The notes: generated from the letters alone by a model not told the origin. 64,000 nucleotides of DNA from CBDUQI01 sp965369325 (GCA_965369325.1 CBDUQI010000001.1:1-64000), one strand, 5' to 3'. Positions 8,826 to 18,816 are shown, numbered from the stretch's first letter. Made by a program: numbers and translations.

Positions 8826-10292
8826 CTAACGCTGCCAGAAGGTGGGCGAGATAAGCACCAGCAGAGTAAAGATTTCCAGTCGACCCAGCAACATGGCAAA
8901 TATTGATACCCACTTAACGCCATCGGCCATTGAGGCAAAATTCGACGCTACCTCGCCCAATCCCGGGCCCAGGTTATTCAACGTTGCCGCCACCGCTGAG
9001 AAGGCAGTGACCTGATCTAACCCCAGCACCATTAGCACCAGCATAAGCGTGCCAAAGAGCACAATGTAGACGGAGAAAAATCCCCACACGGCCTCGATAA
9101 CCCGCGTGGGTACTGCGCGTTTGCCGAGCTTAATCGGCACTTCAGAGCGTGGATGCACCAGCCGGAACACCTCGCGCACACCCTGCTTGTAAACGAGCAA
9201 CCAGCGCACGACCTTCATGCCGCCAGCCGTAGAGCCAGCACAACCGCCGATAAAACTCATCAGAATAAGCAGCACCGGCAACGCACCGGGCCAGGCCGAG
9301 TACTCGTCGGTGAGAAAGCCGGTGGTGGTGGCAATAGAAACCGCTTGAAAAATACCTTTGGTGAAGGCCTCACTCAAGCTGGCGTACTCGCCACTCAAAA
9401 ACAGATAAGCAAACACCACAAGCACCAGCATGAACAGAATAACCACGTAGGCACGGAACTCCGGGTCTGTCACGTAGTAACCCACGCGCCCACCGCGGCC
9501 AAAACTGGCGAAGTGCAAAGAGAAGTTGATGCCTGCGATAAACATAAACACCACACCCAACATCTCGATCAACGCGCTGTCGAAATAACCAAAACTGGCA
9601 TCGTGGGTGGAGAACCCGCCGATCGCGACGGTACTGAAGCTGTGCGTGAGCGCGTCAAAAAAATCCATGCCCGCCGACCAGTACGCCAATAGACAGGCCA
9701 ACGTGATGGTGGCGTACACCAACCACAGATACTTGGCCGTCTCGGTGATACGCGGGGTAAGTTTGGAGTCTTTCACCGGGCCCGGTGTTTCCGCCCGATA
9801 CAACTGCATGCCGCCGACCCCCAGCATCGGCAGCACCGCAACCGCCAACACGATGATCCCCATGCCACCAAACCACTGCAGTTGCTGGCGGTAATAAAGA
9901 ACCGACTTGGGCAGGTCGTCCAGCCCGACCAGCACAGTCGCACCTGTGGTGGTCAAGCCGGACATGGATTCGAACACCGCATCGGTGAGACTCATGGCCG
10001 GCGTGACAGACAGCAGTAACGGCAGCGCGCCGAACGTCCCCAGCACCAGCCAGAACCCGGCGACCACCACAAAGCCGTCGCGCAGGCGCAGATTCTGCCG
10101 TTCGCGCCGCGAGAGCTTGCGCACCGGCATCCAGATGAGAAGACCGGAAAACAAAATGAACAAGAGCGCGTCGACAAACCCTAGCAGGCTGCCATCCTGA
10201 TAGATAATCGAGACGATAATCGGCGGCACCATGGTGACACTGAACATCATCAGCAACACGCCGAGTATCCATTGGATGATTGAGAAGTGCAC
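8826..10292 (-). CDS. trkH: Trk potassium uptake system, membrane subunit TrkH
   Basis: 488 residues with the four M1-P-M2 repeats of K+ transporters of the Trk/Ktr/HKT superfamily: selectivity-loop glycines in SMSGLTTTGATV, STVAIGGFSTHD, SIATTTGFLTD and TLNNLGPGLG. The gene starts with GTG and follows trkA by about 20 bases, so the two are co-transcribed. TrkH conducts K+ inward and is gated by the nucleotide-binding TrkA ring. Confidence 0.95.
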   Translation of the reverse strand: MHFSIIQWILGVLLMMFSVTMVPPIIVSIIYQDGSLLGFVDALLFILFSGLLIWMPVRKLSRRERQNLRLRDGFVVVAGFWLVLGTFGALPLLLSVTPAMSLTDAVFESMSGLTTTGATVLVGLDDLPKSVLYYRQQLQWFGGMGIIVLAVAVLPMLGVGGMQLYRAETPGPVKDSKLTPRITETAKYLWLVYATITLACLLAYWSAGMDFFDALTHSFSTVAIGGFSTHDASFGYFDSALIEMLGVVFMFIAGINFSLHFASFGRGGRVGYYVTDPEFRAYVVILFMLVLVVFAYLFLSGEYASLSEAFTKGIFQAVSIATTTGFLTDEYSAWPGALPVLLILMSFIGGCAGSTAGGMKVVRWLLVYKQGVREVFRLVHPRSEVPIKLGKRAVPTRVIEAVWGFFSVYIVLFGTLMLVLMVLGLDQVTAFSAVAATLNNLGPGLGEVASNFASMADGVKWVSIFAMLLGRLEIFTLLVLISPTFWQR

Positions 10293-10311
10293 GTGATCTA
10301 CTGGCGGGCGT

Positions 10312-11688
10312 TCAGATGAACGTCACATCCACCTGGAAGAGTTTTTCAACCGCGCTGACTTTCGAGCGATCAGTGAGAAACAAAATGACATGGTCGTCGG
10401 CCTCAATCACCGAATCATGGTGCGCCACCAGCACATCATCCCCGCGCACCATCGCGGCGATGCTGACACCGCGTGGCAGCTTAACCTCGTCGATTCGTTT
10501 ACCTACGACGCGCGAGCGCTCCCGATCTCCATGCGCGACCGCCTCAATCGCCTCGGCCGCCCCACGGCGCAGAGAATGCACACGCACCACATCACCACGA
10601 CGTACATAACGTAACAACGAGCCGATGGTGATTTGCTGCGGCGACAGTGCCACATCAATACTGCCCGCCTCGACCAGCTCGACATAGGCTGGGCGATTGA
10701 TTAACGCCATGACTTTGTTGGCACCCAGGCGCTTGGCCAACATGCACGAGAGAATGTTGGCTTCCTCTGCGTTGGTGACCGCGCAGAACACATCGGCAGC
10801 ATCAATGTTCTCCTCCAGCAGCAACTCCTTGTCAGCCGCGTCGCCGCACAGTACAACGGTGCGCTCCAGACGCTCGGATATTTCTTTCGCGCGAGCACGA
10901 TCGCGCTCGATCAGCTTCACCTGATTAGTGCGTTCCAGTTTGCGTGCCAGACGGTAACCAATGTTGCCACCGCCCGCGACAAACACTCGTCGCACCGGTG
11001 TGTCGAGCTTGCGCATCTCGCCCATCACCACGCGAATGTCTTTGCGCGCCGCGATAAAAAATACTTCATCGCCTTCCTGAATCACCGTATCGCCCTCAGG
11101 CGGAATGCTCTCGCCGTTGCGATAAATCGCTGCCACGCGGGTTTCGACTTCCGGGATGTGATCAGCCAACTCGCTCAACGCATGGCCGGTAAGCAGACCG
11201 TCCGCGTGCGCCTGGGCGCCGACCAAACGCACGCGCCCCTCGGCAAAATCCAGCACCTGCAACGCACCCGGGTAGCGGATAAGCTGCTCGATGTGCTCCA
11301 TCACCAGTTGCTCCGGACTGATGCGCACATCAACAGGCATTGCGCCCTGACTGAACAGGCGGTCTTCCACCATGTAGGCGTTAGCGCGAATCCGCGCAAT
11401 CTTGGTGGGTGTATGGAACAACGTATAGGCAACCTGGCACGCGATCATGTTGGTCTCATCCGAATCAGTGAGCCCAATAATCATGTCGGCATCATCAGCA
11501 CCCGCACGGGCCAGCACGCCGGGGTGAGCCGCATGGCCATGAACAGTGCGAATATCCAAGCGGTCCTGCAAATCCTGCAAGGTCTCCGCATTAGTATCCA
11601 CAACAGTCACGTCGTTGTGCTTTTCTTGCGCCAGATGGCGTGCAGCAGTTTTGCCCACCTGGCCAGCCCCTAATATGATAATTTTCAT
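10312..11688 (-). CDS. trkA: Trk system potassium transport regulator TrkA
   Basis: 458 residues with duplicated RCK architecture: an N-terminal Rossmann domain beginning MKIIILGAGQVGKTAA, an RCK-C domain, a second Rossmann domain (VFVAGGGNIGYRLA, about residue 232) and a final RCK-C domain. This full-length double form is the enterobacterial TrkA type. It binds NAD(H)/ATP on the cytoplasmic face of TrkH. It lies downstream of uvrD and directly upstream of trkH. A 13-base palindrome sits about 37 bases before its start codon. Confidence 0.96.
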   Translation of the reverse strand: MKIIILGAGQVGKTAARHLAQEKHNDVTVVDTNAETLQDLQDRLDIRTVHGHAAHPGVLARAGADDADMIIGLTDSDETNMIACQVAYTLFHTPTKIARIRANAYMVEDRLFSQGAMPVDVRISPEQLVMEHIEQLIRYPGALQVLDFAEGRVRLVGAQAHADGLLTGHALSELADHIPEVETRVAAIYRNGESIPPEGDTVIQEGDEVFFIAARKDIRVVMGEMRKLDTPVRRVFVAGGGNIGYRLARKLERTNQVKLIERDRARAKEISERLERTVVLCGDAADKELLLEENIDAADVFCAVTNAEEANILSCMLAKRLGANKVMALINRPAYVELVEAGSIDVALSPQQITIGSLLRYVRRGDVVRVHSLRRGAAEAIEAVAHGDRERSRVVGKRIDEVKLPRGVSIAAMVRGDDVLVAHHDSVIEADDHVILFLTDRSKVSAVEKLFQVDVTFI

Positions 11689-11724
11689 TAGCCTGCGGCT
11701 TTGCCGTTCATGCTGCTCCCTACA

Positions 11725-11737
11725 CGTACATTGTACG
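11725..11737. promoter_or_regulatory. Perfect palindrome upstream of trkA
   Basis: CGTACA-T-TGTACG, a perfect 6+1+6 dyad in the 52-base gap between uvrD and trkA. Too short a loop for a hairpin, so if functional it would be a protein-binding site. No regulator is proposed. Confidence 0.3.
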
Positions 11738-11740
11738 CTA

Positions 11741-13921
11741 CTACAGCACCTGCAGGTTTGCGTACGCCATCACCAGCCACTTGGTCCCGGCGGACTCGAA
11801 GTTTACTTGCAATCGGGCATGCTGGCCCTGACCCTCGTAGTTCATCACTACGCCATCACCGAATTTTTTATGGTGCACCCGTTGCCCCAGCGAGATACCC
11901 GGCACAGGCGAATCCTCTATTACCGCCCGCCGCGAGGTACGGGTAGCGGCATACGGTCGCGAGACGCGCACACGTGGGCGCACCTCCTCGATCAGGTTAT
12001 TGGGAATTTCGCGCAGGAACTGTGAGGGCGCCGCGCTGACCTGCGAGCCGTGCAGGCGGCGCGATTCGGCGTAGCTCAGGTACAGCTCCTGCATTGCCCG
12101 GGTCATGCCCACGTAGCAAAGGCGGCGCTCTTCTTCCAGCCCCTCGGGGTCTTCCATTGAGCGCCGGTGCGGAAACAGCCCTGCCTCAAGCCCTACCAGG
12201 AACACGACCGGAAACTCCAGCCCCTTGGCGGTATGCATGGTCATCAGCTGCACGCAGTCTTCCCAGCCGGTGGTGCCCTGCTCACCGCCCGACTCAAGCG
12301 CGGCGTGCGCCAAAAACGCTTCCAGATCGCCCATTTCATCGTCCGGATCGGCCTGAAAGCCTTGCGCAGCGTTCACCAGTTCCTCAAGATTCTCAATGCG
12401 CGCCTCGCCGCGCTCGCCTTTTTCTTTTTGATAGTGCTCAATCAGGCCGCTGCTGCGAATCACCAGATCGGCTTGCTCATGCAGATCCAGACCATCGCAT
12501 TGATGGGCGAGTTTCTCGATCAGGGTCATGAACTCGCGCACGCATTTAGCGACCCGGGCCGACAACCCATCTTGCAGCATGTCCACGGATGCCTGCCACA
12601 TGGACACACCATTGGCACGCGAGTAATCGCGAATGATCTCCATGGTGCGCGCACCGATACCACGTGCCGGTAAGTTCACCACCCGCTCGAACGCCGTGTC
12701 GTCATCACGGCGCAGGGTAAGGCGCAGATACGCCAGCGCGTCTTTGATTTCTGCGCGCTCGAAAAAGCGCAGCCCGCCGTACACCCTGTATGGCATGGCC
12801 GCGTTGATCAGGCCTTCTTCAAACACCCGTGACTGTGCGTTGGAGCGGTACAGTACCGCCACTTCCTGGCGCTGACCGCCCTGCTCCACCCAGGTGCGGA
12901 TGCGGCTGATCACAAAGTCCACTTCTTCGCGATCGTTAAACGCCGCAAACAGACGAATAAGATCGCCATCTTTGCCGGCCGTCCACAGCGTTTTGCCCAG
13001 GCGACCGGCGTTGTGTTGAATCAACTCATTCGCAGCGGACAGGATATTGCCGGTCGAGCGATAGTTCTGCTCCAGACGCACCAGCTTGGCTTCTGGAAAA
13101 TCGCTCTGAAATTTTTGAATGTGCTCAACCCGCGCACCGCGCCAGCGATAGATCGACTGATCATCATCGCCCACCACAAACGGCAAACCGGAATCGCCCG
13201 CCAGTAGTCGCAGCCACGCGTACTGAATAGAGTTGGTATCCTGAAACTCGTCCACCAGCGGGAACTGGAAGCGATTGCGATAGTGCTCCAGCACCTGCTC
13301 ATTGTCGCGCCATAACTCCAGCGCGCGCAGCAGCAGCTCGGCAAAGTCGACTAGGCCACTACGATCGCAAGCCTCCTCGTAGGCCTGATAGATATGGATG
13401 AGCTTGCCGCGATACTCATCGCCATCGTCATCCAGATGCTTCGGGCGCAGGCCCTCGTCTTTGTTCTTGTTGATGAACCAGCGCAAGTCGCGCGGTACCC
13501 AGCGACTTTCATCCAGATCCATGCCACGCACCACACGCCGCACCAGCCGCAGCTGATCGTCCGAGTCCAGAATTTGAAAATCTTTGGGCAGCCCCGCCTC
13601 TTTGGCATGCAGCCGCAACAGACGATGGGCCAGCCCGTGAAAGGTGCCGATCCACAATGCGTTACTGGGCCCGCCCAGAAAATGCTCGATGCGACCGCGC
13701 ATTTCGGCGGCGGCCTTGTTGGTGAATGTGACTGCGATCAGCGAATGCGGCGGCACGTTTTCTACCTGCATCAGCCAGGCGATACGATGGGTGAGCACGC
13801 GGGTCTTGCCGCTGCCCGCGCCGGCCAGCACCAACACTGGCGACATACCGCAGGTCACCGCCTCGCGCTGCGCCTCGTTTAACTCCTCCAGGATGCCGGT
13901 AACGTCCACTACCCGCTGCAC
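11741..13921 (-). CDS. uvrD: ATP-dependent DNA helicase UvrD/PcrA (superfamily 1A)
   Basis: About 722-726 residues, the normal UvrD length. Seen in order: Q-motif (LNEAQREAV), Walker A GAGSGKTRVLTHR, motif II VDEFQDTN, motif III GDDDQSIYRWRGA, LEQNYRST (motif IV), QLMTMHTAKGLEFPVVF (motif V) and ERRLCYVGMTRA (motif VI). The C-terminal extension ends in a Tudor-like segment (GQRVHHKKFGDGVVMNYEG), which in this family contacts RNA polymerase. The protein unwinds DNA 3' to 5' in nucleotide-excision and mismatch repair. GTG starts at 13921 or 13909 are both possible; the latter (VDVTGILEELN) aligns better with typical UvrD N-termini. Confidence 0.96.
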   Translation of the reverse strand: MQRVVDVTGILEELNEAQREAVTCGMSPVLVLAGAGSGKTRVLTHRIAWLMQVENVPPHSLIAVTFTNKAAAEMRGRIEHFLGGPSNALWIGTFHGLAHRLLRLHAKEAGLPKDFQILDSDDQLRLVRRVVRGMDLDESRWVPRDLRWFINKNKDEGLRPKHLDDDGDEYRGKLIHIYQAYEEACDRSGLVDFAELLLRALELWRDNEQVLEHYRNRFQFPLVDEFQDTNSIQYAWLRLLAGDSGLPFVVGDDDQSIYRWRGARVEHIQKFQSDFPEAKLVRLEQNYRSTGNILSAANELIQHNAGRLGKTLWTAGKDGDLIRLFAAFNDREEVDFVISRIRTWVEQGGQRQEVAVLYRSNAQSRVFEEGLINAAMPYRVYGGLRFFERAEIKDALAYLRLTLRRDDDTAFERVVNLPARGIGARTMEIIRDYSRANGVSMWQASVDMLQDGLSARVAKCVREFMTLIEKLAHQCDGLDLHEQADLVIRSSGLIEHYQKEKGERGEARIENLEELVNAAQGFQADPDDEMGDLEAFLAHAALESGGEQGTTGWEDCVQLMTMHTAKGLEFPVVFLVGLEAGLFPHRRSMEDPEGLEEERRLCYVGMTRAMQELYLSYAESRRLHGSQVSAAPSQFLREIPNNLIEEVRPRVRVSRPYAATRTSRRAVIEDSPVPGISLGQRVHHKKFGDGVVMNYEGQGQHARLQVNFESAGTKWLVMAYANLQVL

Positions 13922-13946
13922 TCACTTGCGATGGGCACGGCCGACA

Positions 13947-14912
13947 CTAACGCTCTCCGCAAATCCAAACGTCGGTCGACACACCTGAGGCGACCACCGC
14001 CGCCTCCTGGCACTGGCTGAGGTCGTAGGCTTGTTCTTCTTCGTAACATGAGGTGGTTCCCCCCCACTCCCCTGGCGCGACCAGCAATGGCGGCGGGGTT
14101 AGATCATACGCGCCCAGCCCCTGGGACTGGCGCTGTGATTGTAGGCCGCTGCGAATATCCTCAGCCATCGTGCAGGCTTCAGCCACCTGCTCATCGCTGA
14201 GCCGCCGCGAGACCAGCGAGACGGTGGAGGCGGCACGGGTGGGATCCCAACCGGATCGTTCAGCCGCAGCCAGCCAGGCGTAGGCCGTCACCTCCGGAGA
14301 CTCGCCCTTGATGGCATCCAGCTGCTCGCGCCCCTCCGCATCCTTTAGTTGCGCACGCGTGGCTTTGCGCGCAGACCGATAGTGGAGGTTCGCCAGCTCC
14401 TGCATCGCGTATACCGAGCCGCTGGCGGCCGCCCGCTCGTACCATTGCATGGCGTCGCCCGGGCGTGAGCCTACCAACCGTTTGGCCAGGAGCTGCTGCG
14501 CCCACATGTCGCCGCTTTCTGCCAGCCCCAGCAGGGTGTCGTCGTCGTACTGCTGATATGGCTGATCCAAGAGGTAATTGCCCGACTGGTCGTACTCCGG
14601 ATATCCGCGTTTGACCGCCCAGGTAGCCATCTCGCCTTCGACGTCGTCCATGCCAAGCTCGCGCAGCACAAACATCAGATCGCCTTCGGACTTCACCTCA
14701 AACACCAACTTCTCTTTCTCGCTGTCCGTCGCCTCGGCGGGCGCCGCGACAGCCGGCTCGGGCGCCGTCACGGGTGCAGGCGCTGGCGCCGGCGCGGGTT
14801 CGCTGGGCATCGGGATGGGGGCAGCGGGAGGCAGGGGTGCTTGCGTCTGCCACCAGACCAGCGCGATGGCACCGCCCAGCAGCAACAGTAATGCGCTCAG
14901 AGCTTTCATCAT
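13947..14912 (-). CDS. Membrane-anchored Sel1/TPR-like protein of unknown function
   Basis: 321 residues. One N-terminal transmembrane helix (LSALLLLLGGAIALVWW) is followed by a Pro/Ala-rich linker (residues about 25-62, alternating PAPAP), then a soluble domain with at least one Sel1-like unit (GDAMQWYERAAASGSVYAMQELANLHY, about residues 152-180). Helical repeats of this kind mediate protein contacts. The ATG overlaps the stop codon of cyoE by four bases, so the two are translationally coupled and probably co-expressed, though nothing in the sequence ties it to heme synthesis. Four cysteines near the C-terminus may form disulfides in the periplasm. Confidence 0.65.
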   Translation of the reverse strand: MMKALSALLLLLGGAIALVWWQTQAPLPPAAPIPMPSEPAPAPAPAPVTAPEPAVAAPAEATDSEKEKLVFEVKSEGDLMFVLRELGMDDVEGEMATWAVKRGYPEYDQSGNYLLDQPYQQYDDDTLLGLAESGDMWAQQLLAKRLVGSRPGDAMQWYERAAASGSVYAMQELANLHYRSARKATRAQLKDAEGREQLDAIKGESPEVTAYAWLAAAERSGWDPTRAASTVSLVSRRLSDEQVAEACTMAEDIRSGLQSQRQSQGLGAYDLTPPPLLVAPGEWGGTTSCYEEEQAYDLSQCQEAAVVASGVSTDVWICGER

Positions 14913-15841
14913 CCGGCCAAGCCCCCACCACCCGGCCAGCCGAAGAAGGCCGTGCCGTAATGATCTACCAACAGCAGCGCGAACAGCGCCGTGAGGTAAG
15001 TGATGGAATACGCGAAGGTCCGCATGGGCAGCGCATCGTCAGAACCGAACTTAAGCGCCAGAGCGTAGTACATGAACCCCCCGCCCAGCAGCAGCGCGCC
15101 AACTACGTATACCAACCCACTCATGCCCGTGAGAAACGGCAACACCGTCACTAGCAATAACAGGATGGTGTAGAACAGAATATGCAGGCTGGTGAACTCG
15201 TTGCCGTGGGTCACTGGCAGCATGGGAATACCCACCCGCGCATAATCCTCACGTCGCGCAATCGCCAAAGCCCAGAAATGCGGCGGCGTCCACACGAAGA
15301 TAATCAGAAACAGTAACAAGGCGTTAGGGTCGACGCTGTTAGTCACCGCTGCCCATCCCAGCACAGGTGGAGCGGCGCCGGCCGCGCCGCCAATCACGAT
15401 ATTCTGGGGTGTCGCCCGCTTGAGGAATACGGTGTAGATGATGGCGTAGCCGATCAGGCTAGCGAACGTCAGCATCGCCGTGAGCGGGTTGACGAAGGCC
15501 ACCAACACCACCATCGAGACCACCGCCAGCGACAGGGCGAAGATCACTGCGTTGCGCTGGGTGAGGCTACCGCTCGGCAGCGGCCGGTTGCGCGTGCGCG
15601 CCATGCGGGCGTCAATCTGCTGGTCCAGCACATGGTTGATCACCGCAGCGGAGGCGGCGGCCAGGGCGATGCCCACCGAGCCCATCACTAGAGGCTGCCA
15701 GGGCACCCAGCCTGTGGTGGAAAGCAGCATGCCGACCACCGCAGTGAACATGATGAGGCTCACAACACGCGGTTTGCACAGCTCAAGATAGTCGGCGAAT
15801 CGCACCCTGTCGGTCGCGGTAGTCACGAATAGATATTCCAC
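14909..15841 (-). CDS. cyoE: Protoheme IX farnesyltransferase (heme O synthase)
   Basis: About 305-310 residues with nine hydrophobic segments, of the UbiA prenyltransferase superfamily. The catalytic Asp-rich region is present as NHVLDQQIDARMARTRNRPLP-like sequence (about residues 75-95) with the second conserved loop FVWTPPHFWALAI and YARVGIPMLPV. It converts heme B to heme O with farnesyl diphosphate for heme-copper terminal oxidases. GTG at 15841 opens the frame; GTG at 15826 (VTTATDRVRFADY) is an equally likely start. No oxidase genes are in the window. Confidence 0.95.
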   Translation of the reverse strand: MEYLFVTTATDRVRFADYLELCKPRVVSLIMFTAVVGMLLSTTGWVPWQPLVMGSVGIALAAASAAVINHVLDQQIDARMARTRNRPLPSGSLTQRNAVIFALSLAVVSMVVLVAFVNPLTAMLTFASLIGYAIIYTVFLKRATPQNIVIGGAAGAAPPVLGWAAVTNSVDPNALLLFLIIFVWTPPHFWALAIARREDYARVGIPMLPVTHGNEFTSLHILFYTILLLLVTVLPFLTGMSGLVYVVGALLLGGGFMYYALALKFGSDDALPMRTFAYSITYLTALFALLLVDHYGTAFFGWPGGGGLAG

Positions 15842-16104
15842 AAATCGGCGGCAGCATGGCCGGGTTCCAAGACCCGCGATTATAGTCGTGCCCCCTCACA
15901 ATATCTCGTTATTCGGTGATTGCGGGGTGCACTGAGCCCGGGCAAGCCGGCCAATCCGCTGCTGCGCTGCGATGGGCGGGCGCTGGCACCTGTGCATTAA
16001 CCGGGTGCGCTATGATGTCAGCGCATCCGGCGCCGCTGCGGCGTGCGCGTAATATGCAGCCCGGTGCAGGCGCCATTCACCTGTAAACCCTGCGGAGATC
16101 AAAG

Positions 16105-16566
16105 ATGAGTGTCGAGCTGACAGTAAACGGCGAGAAACATACGGTAGACGTGCCCGACGACAAGCCGCTGCTCTGGGTGCTGCGCGAGGATCTAGGCCTC
16201 ACCGCCACCAAATTCGGCTGCGGGATCGCCCAGTGCGGCGCATGCACCGTCCACCTTAACGGCAGCGCCACCCGCTCCTGCGTGCTACCGGTCTCTGCGG
16301 TGGTTGGACAGAACGTCACCACGGTCGAAGGCCTCTCCAGCCCCGCCGCTATGGCAGTACGCGAGGCCTGGCGCGATATCGACGTGGTCCAGTGCGGCTA
16401 CTGCCAGTCCGGCCAGATGATGTCGGCCACGGCTCTGCTGGAACAGAATCCTTCGCCGAACGATGCGGCCATCGACGGCGCAATGACAGGCAATATCTGC
16501 CGCTGCGGCACCTACGTGCGTATCCGCAAGGCTATCCACAGGGCGGCCGAGAAGCTGGAGGCGTAG
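16105..16566 (+). CDS. [2Fe-2S] subunit of a molybdenum hydroxylase (IorA-like)
   Basis: 153 residues. The N-terminal plant-ferredoxin-type cluster is ligated by Cys39, Cys44, Cys47 (CGIAQCGAC) and Cys59; the C-terminal four-helix cluster domain has Cys97, Cys100 (QCGYCQSGQ), Cys132 and Cys134 (ICRCG). This two-cluster small subunit relays electrons from the molybdopterin subunit in isoquinoline 1-oxidoreductase and related aldehyde or N-heterocycle hydroxylases. GGAG lies 8 bases before the ATG. The catalytic subunit starts five bases after the stop codon. A cytochrome partner, the usual electron acceptor for the two-subunit type, is not next to it. Confidence 0.93.
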   Translation: MSVELTVNGEKHTVDVPDDKPLLWVLREDLGLTATKFGCGIAQCGACTVHLNGSATRSCVLPVSAVVGQNVTTVEGLSSPAAMAVREAWRDIDVVQCGYCQSGQMMSATALLEQNPSPNDAAIDGAMTGNICRCGTYVRIRKAIHRAAEKLEA

Positions 16567-16570
16567 CGCG

Positions 16571-18805
16571 ATGATGAATTTAAAATCGATCAAACTGAGC
16601 AACCTGGGTTTTGCTGACAACTCCCGTCGGCGCTTTCTGAAGCTCTCCGCGATGACGGCGGGCGGTGGCTTCATGGTTGGCTGCAGCCCGGCGCCAGCGC
16701 CGGAGAGTTCTGATGCCGCACGGCAGGGCGCAACGGCAGCTGCGCCGGTGGCCAATCCGGCCGCCCAGCACACGTTCAGCCCGTTCGTACAGGTGGGCGG
16801 CGACGGCCTGGTCACTGTGTTCTCCAAGCACATGGACAAAGGCCAAGGCGTGAGCACTGGCTTGCCGACCCTGGTCGCTGAGGAGTTGGATGCGGACTGG
16901 TCACAAATGCGGGTGGTGTTCGCCCCCGCCAACGCTGCGCTGTACAACAACTTTGCCTTCGGGCCGATGCAGGGCACGGGCGGCTCCACCTCGATTGCCA
17001 ATTCCTTTATGCAGTATCGCCAAGCCGGCGCCGCCGCCAAAGCGATGCTGGTGCAGGCGGCCGCCGCCCAGTGGGGCGTCGAGGCCGGGGAGATCAGCGT
17101 GAGTAAAGGCACGCTGCGCCACGCAGGCTCCGCCCAGCGGGGCAACTTTGGAGAATTCGCCGCCGCTGCGGCTAGCATCACACCGCCCGCCGAACCCGCG
17201 GTGAAAGACCCCGCAGACTTCACGCTGATCGGCACGCACGTCCCGCGCCTGGACAGCCCGAGCAAAACCGATGGCACCGCGACGTACACCATCGACGTCA
17301 ATCGTCCTGGGCAGTTGATCGCGGTGCTCGCACGTCCGCCCAAATTTGGCGGCGTAGTGAAGCGGTTTGACGCCACCCAGGCCAAAGCCATTCCCGGCGT
17401 GCAGCACGTGGTGCAAATCCAGCGAGGCGTCGCGGTCCTGGCGGATAGTTACTTCACCGCGCTTAAGGCACGCAAGGCGCTTCAGATTGAGTGGGACTAC
17501 GACAAAGCGGAGAAGCGCGGCAGCAAAGAACTACTGGCGGATTTCAAAGCGGCCGCCAGTGAACCCGGCATGAGCGCCGTGAGCAACGGTGATGCGGAAC
17601 GCGCGTTGACCGAAGCAGATAAAACACTGGAGGCACACTTCGAATTTCCGTTTTTAGCGCACGCCAGCATGGAGCCCTTAGACTGCGTCGTGGAGCTGAG
17701 CACCAACAAATGTGAGATCTGGACGGCCTCGCAAATCCAAACGCTGGACCAGGGTGTCGCGGCCGGCATCACCGGCTTGAGCCCCGAGCAGATCGTGATC
17801 AACACCCAGTACTCGGGTGGTAGCTTCGGCCGCCGCGCAGTACCGGACAGCGACTATGTGGCTGAGGCGGTGATGATTGCCAAGGCGATCAACGGCACCT
17901 CGCCGGTAAAACTGCAGTGGTCGCGTGAAGATGACATGCGCGGAGGGCGCTACCGCCCGATGAGCTACCACGTGATGCGCGGCGGGCTAAACAGTGATGG
18001 CAAGGTGACAGGCTGGTCGCATCGCGCAGTGGTTCAGAGCTTTCTGCGCGCGACCCCGTTTGAGATGGCTATTCAGAATGGCATTGACGGCTCCTCGTTG
18101 GAGGGCACGGCCAACCTCCCGTACGCGATCGACAACATGATGGTGGAGCTGCACAGCCCCATCGTAGACGTGCCCACCCTGTGGTGGCGCTCCGTCGGGC
18201 ATACACAAAATGCATACATCACCGAAGTGTTTTTCGACGAGGTGGCACACGCCGCCGGGCGTGACCCGTATGAGTTAAGAGGCGAACTGCTGGCCTCGCA
18301 TCCACGCCACACCGGTGTGTTGGAGACGGCGGCCAAAGCGGCGGGATGGGGCCGCGACCTGGGCCCCGGCAAGGGCGCAGGCATTGCGGTGCATGAGTCG
18401 TTTGGCAGTTTTGTCGCCCAGGTGGTGGAGGTGAGCACCCAGACTGACGGCAACTTTAGTGTTGACCGCGTGGTATGCGCGGTGGACTGCGGCATCGCCG
18501 TCAACCCAGACGTGGTGAAGGCGCAGATGGAAGGTGGCATCGCCTATGCGCTGTCGGCGGCGTTGCGTGAGGAAATCACCCTAGTGGACGGCGAGGTGCA
18601 ACAGAGTAACTTCGATGCATACCAACCGCTGCGGATGAACGAGATGCCTGTCGTTGAGGTGCATATTGTGCCATCGAGTGAAGCGCCGAGCGGCGTGGGT
18701 GAACCCGGCGTACCTACGCTGGCACCGGCGCTGGCGAACGCGTTATTTGCGGCGACCGGCAAACGTATTCGCAAACTACCGATTGGCGATCAGCTGAAGG
18801 GCTGA
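16571..18805 (+). CDS. Molybdopterin-binding subunit of an IorB-like hydroxylase, Tat-exported
   Basis: 744 residues. A twin-arginine signal (SRRRFLKLSAM, residues about 18-30, then a Gly-rich hydrophobic core ending in GC, possibly lipidated) marks periplasmic export together with its cofactor and the small subunit. The body has the duplicated Ald_Xan_dh_C2 layout of IorB, with MPT-contacting stretches (GQGVSTGLPTLVAEELD; GGSFGRRAVPDSDYVAEA) and the catalytic Glu region GVGEPGVPTLAPALANA near the end. It hydroxylates an aldehyde or N-heterocycle, taking oxygen from water; the true substrate is unknown. XdhC-type and cytochrome accessory genes are not visible in the window. Confidence 0.9.
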   Translation: MMNLKSIKLSNLGFADNSRRRFLKLSAMTAGGGFMVGCSPAPAPESSDAARQGATAAAPVANPAAQHTFSPFVQVGGDGLVTVFSKHMDKGQGVSTGLPTLVAEELDADWSQMRVVFAPANAALYNNFAFGPMQGTGGSTSIANSFMQYRQAGAAAKAMLVQAAAAQWGVEAGEISVSKGTLRHAGSAQRGNFGEFAAAAASITPPAEPAVKDPADFTLIGTHVPRLDSPSKTDGTATYTIDVNRPGQLIAVLARPPKFGGVVKRFDATQAKAIPGVQHVVQIQRGVAVLADSYFTALKARKALQIEWDYDKAEKRGSKELLADFKAAASEPGMSAVSNGDAERALTEADKTLEAHFEFPFLAHASMEPLDCVVELSTNKCEIWTASQIQTLDQGVAAGITGLSPEQIVINTQYSGGSFGRRAVPDSDYVAEAVMIAKAINGTSPVKLQWSREDDMRGGRYRPMSYHVMRGGLNSDGKVTGWSHRAVVQSFLRATPFEMAIQNGIDGSSLEGTANLPYAIDNMMVELHSPIVDVPTLWWRSVGHTQNAYITEVFFDEVAHAAGRDPYELRGELLASHPRHTGVLETAAKAAGWGRDLGPGKGAGIAVHESFGSFVAQVVEVSTQTDGNFSVDRVVCAVDCGIAVNPDVVKAQMEGGIAYALSAALREEITLVDGEVQQSNFDAYQPLRMNEMPVVEVHIVPSSEAPSGVGEPGVPTLAPALANALFAATGKRIRKLPIGDQLKG

Positions 18806-18816
18806 GTGCAACAAAG

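Noticed and set aside
8809..8913. Longer N-terminus for the TRAP small permease
   Set aside because: It would overlap the 3' end of trkH by almost 90 bases and adds sequence unlike the family; GTG at 8808 has a ribosome-binding site.
15990..16020. Possible sigma-54 promoter (TGGCAC followed by a GC) upstream of the molybdenum hydroxylase genes
   Set aside because: Only 7 bases separate the GG and GC elements where 10 are required.
16285..17391. Long minus-strand open frame (about 368 codons) opposite the molybdenum hydroxylase genes
   Set aside because: Antisense to two unmistakable enzyme genes; composition rich in Ala/Pro/Ser without domains.
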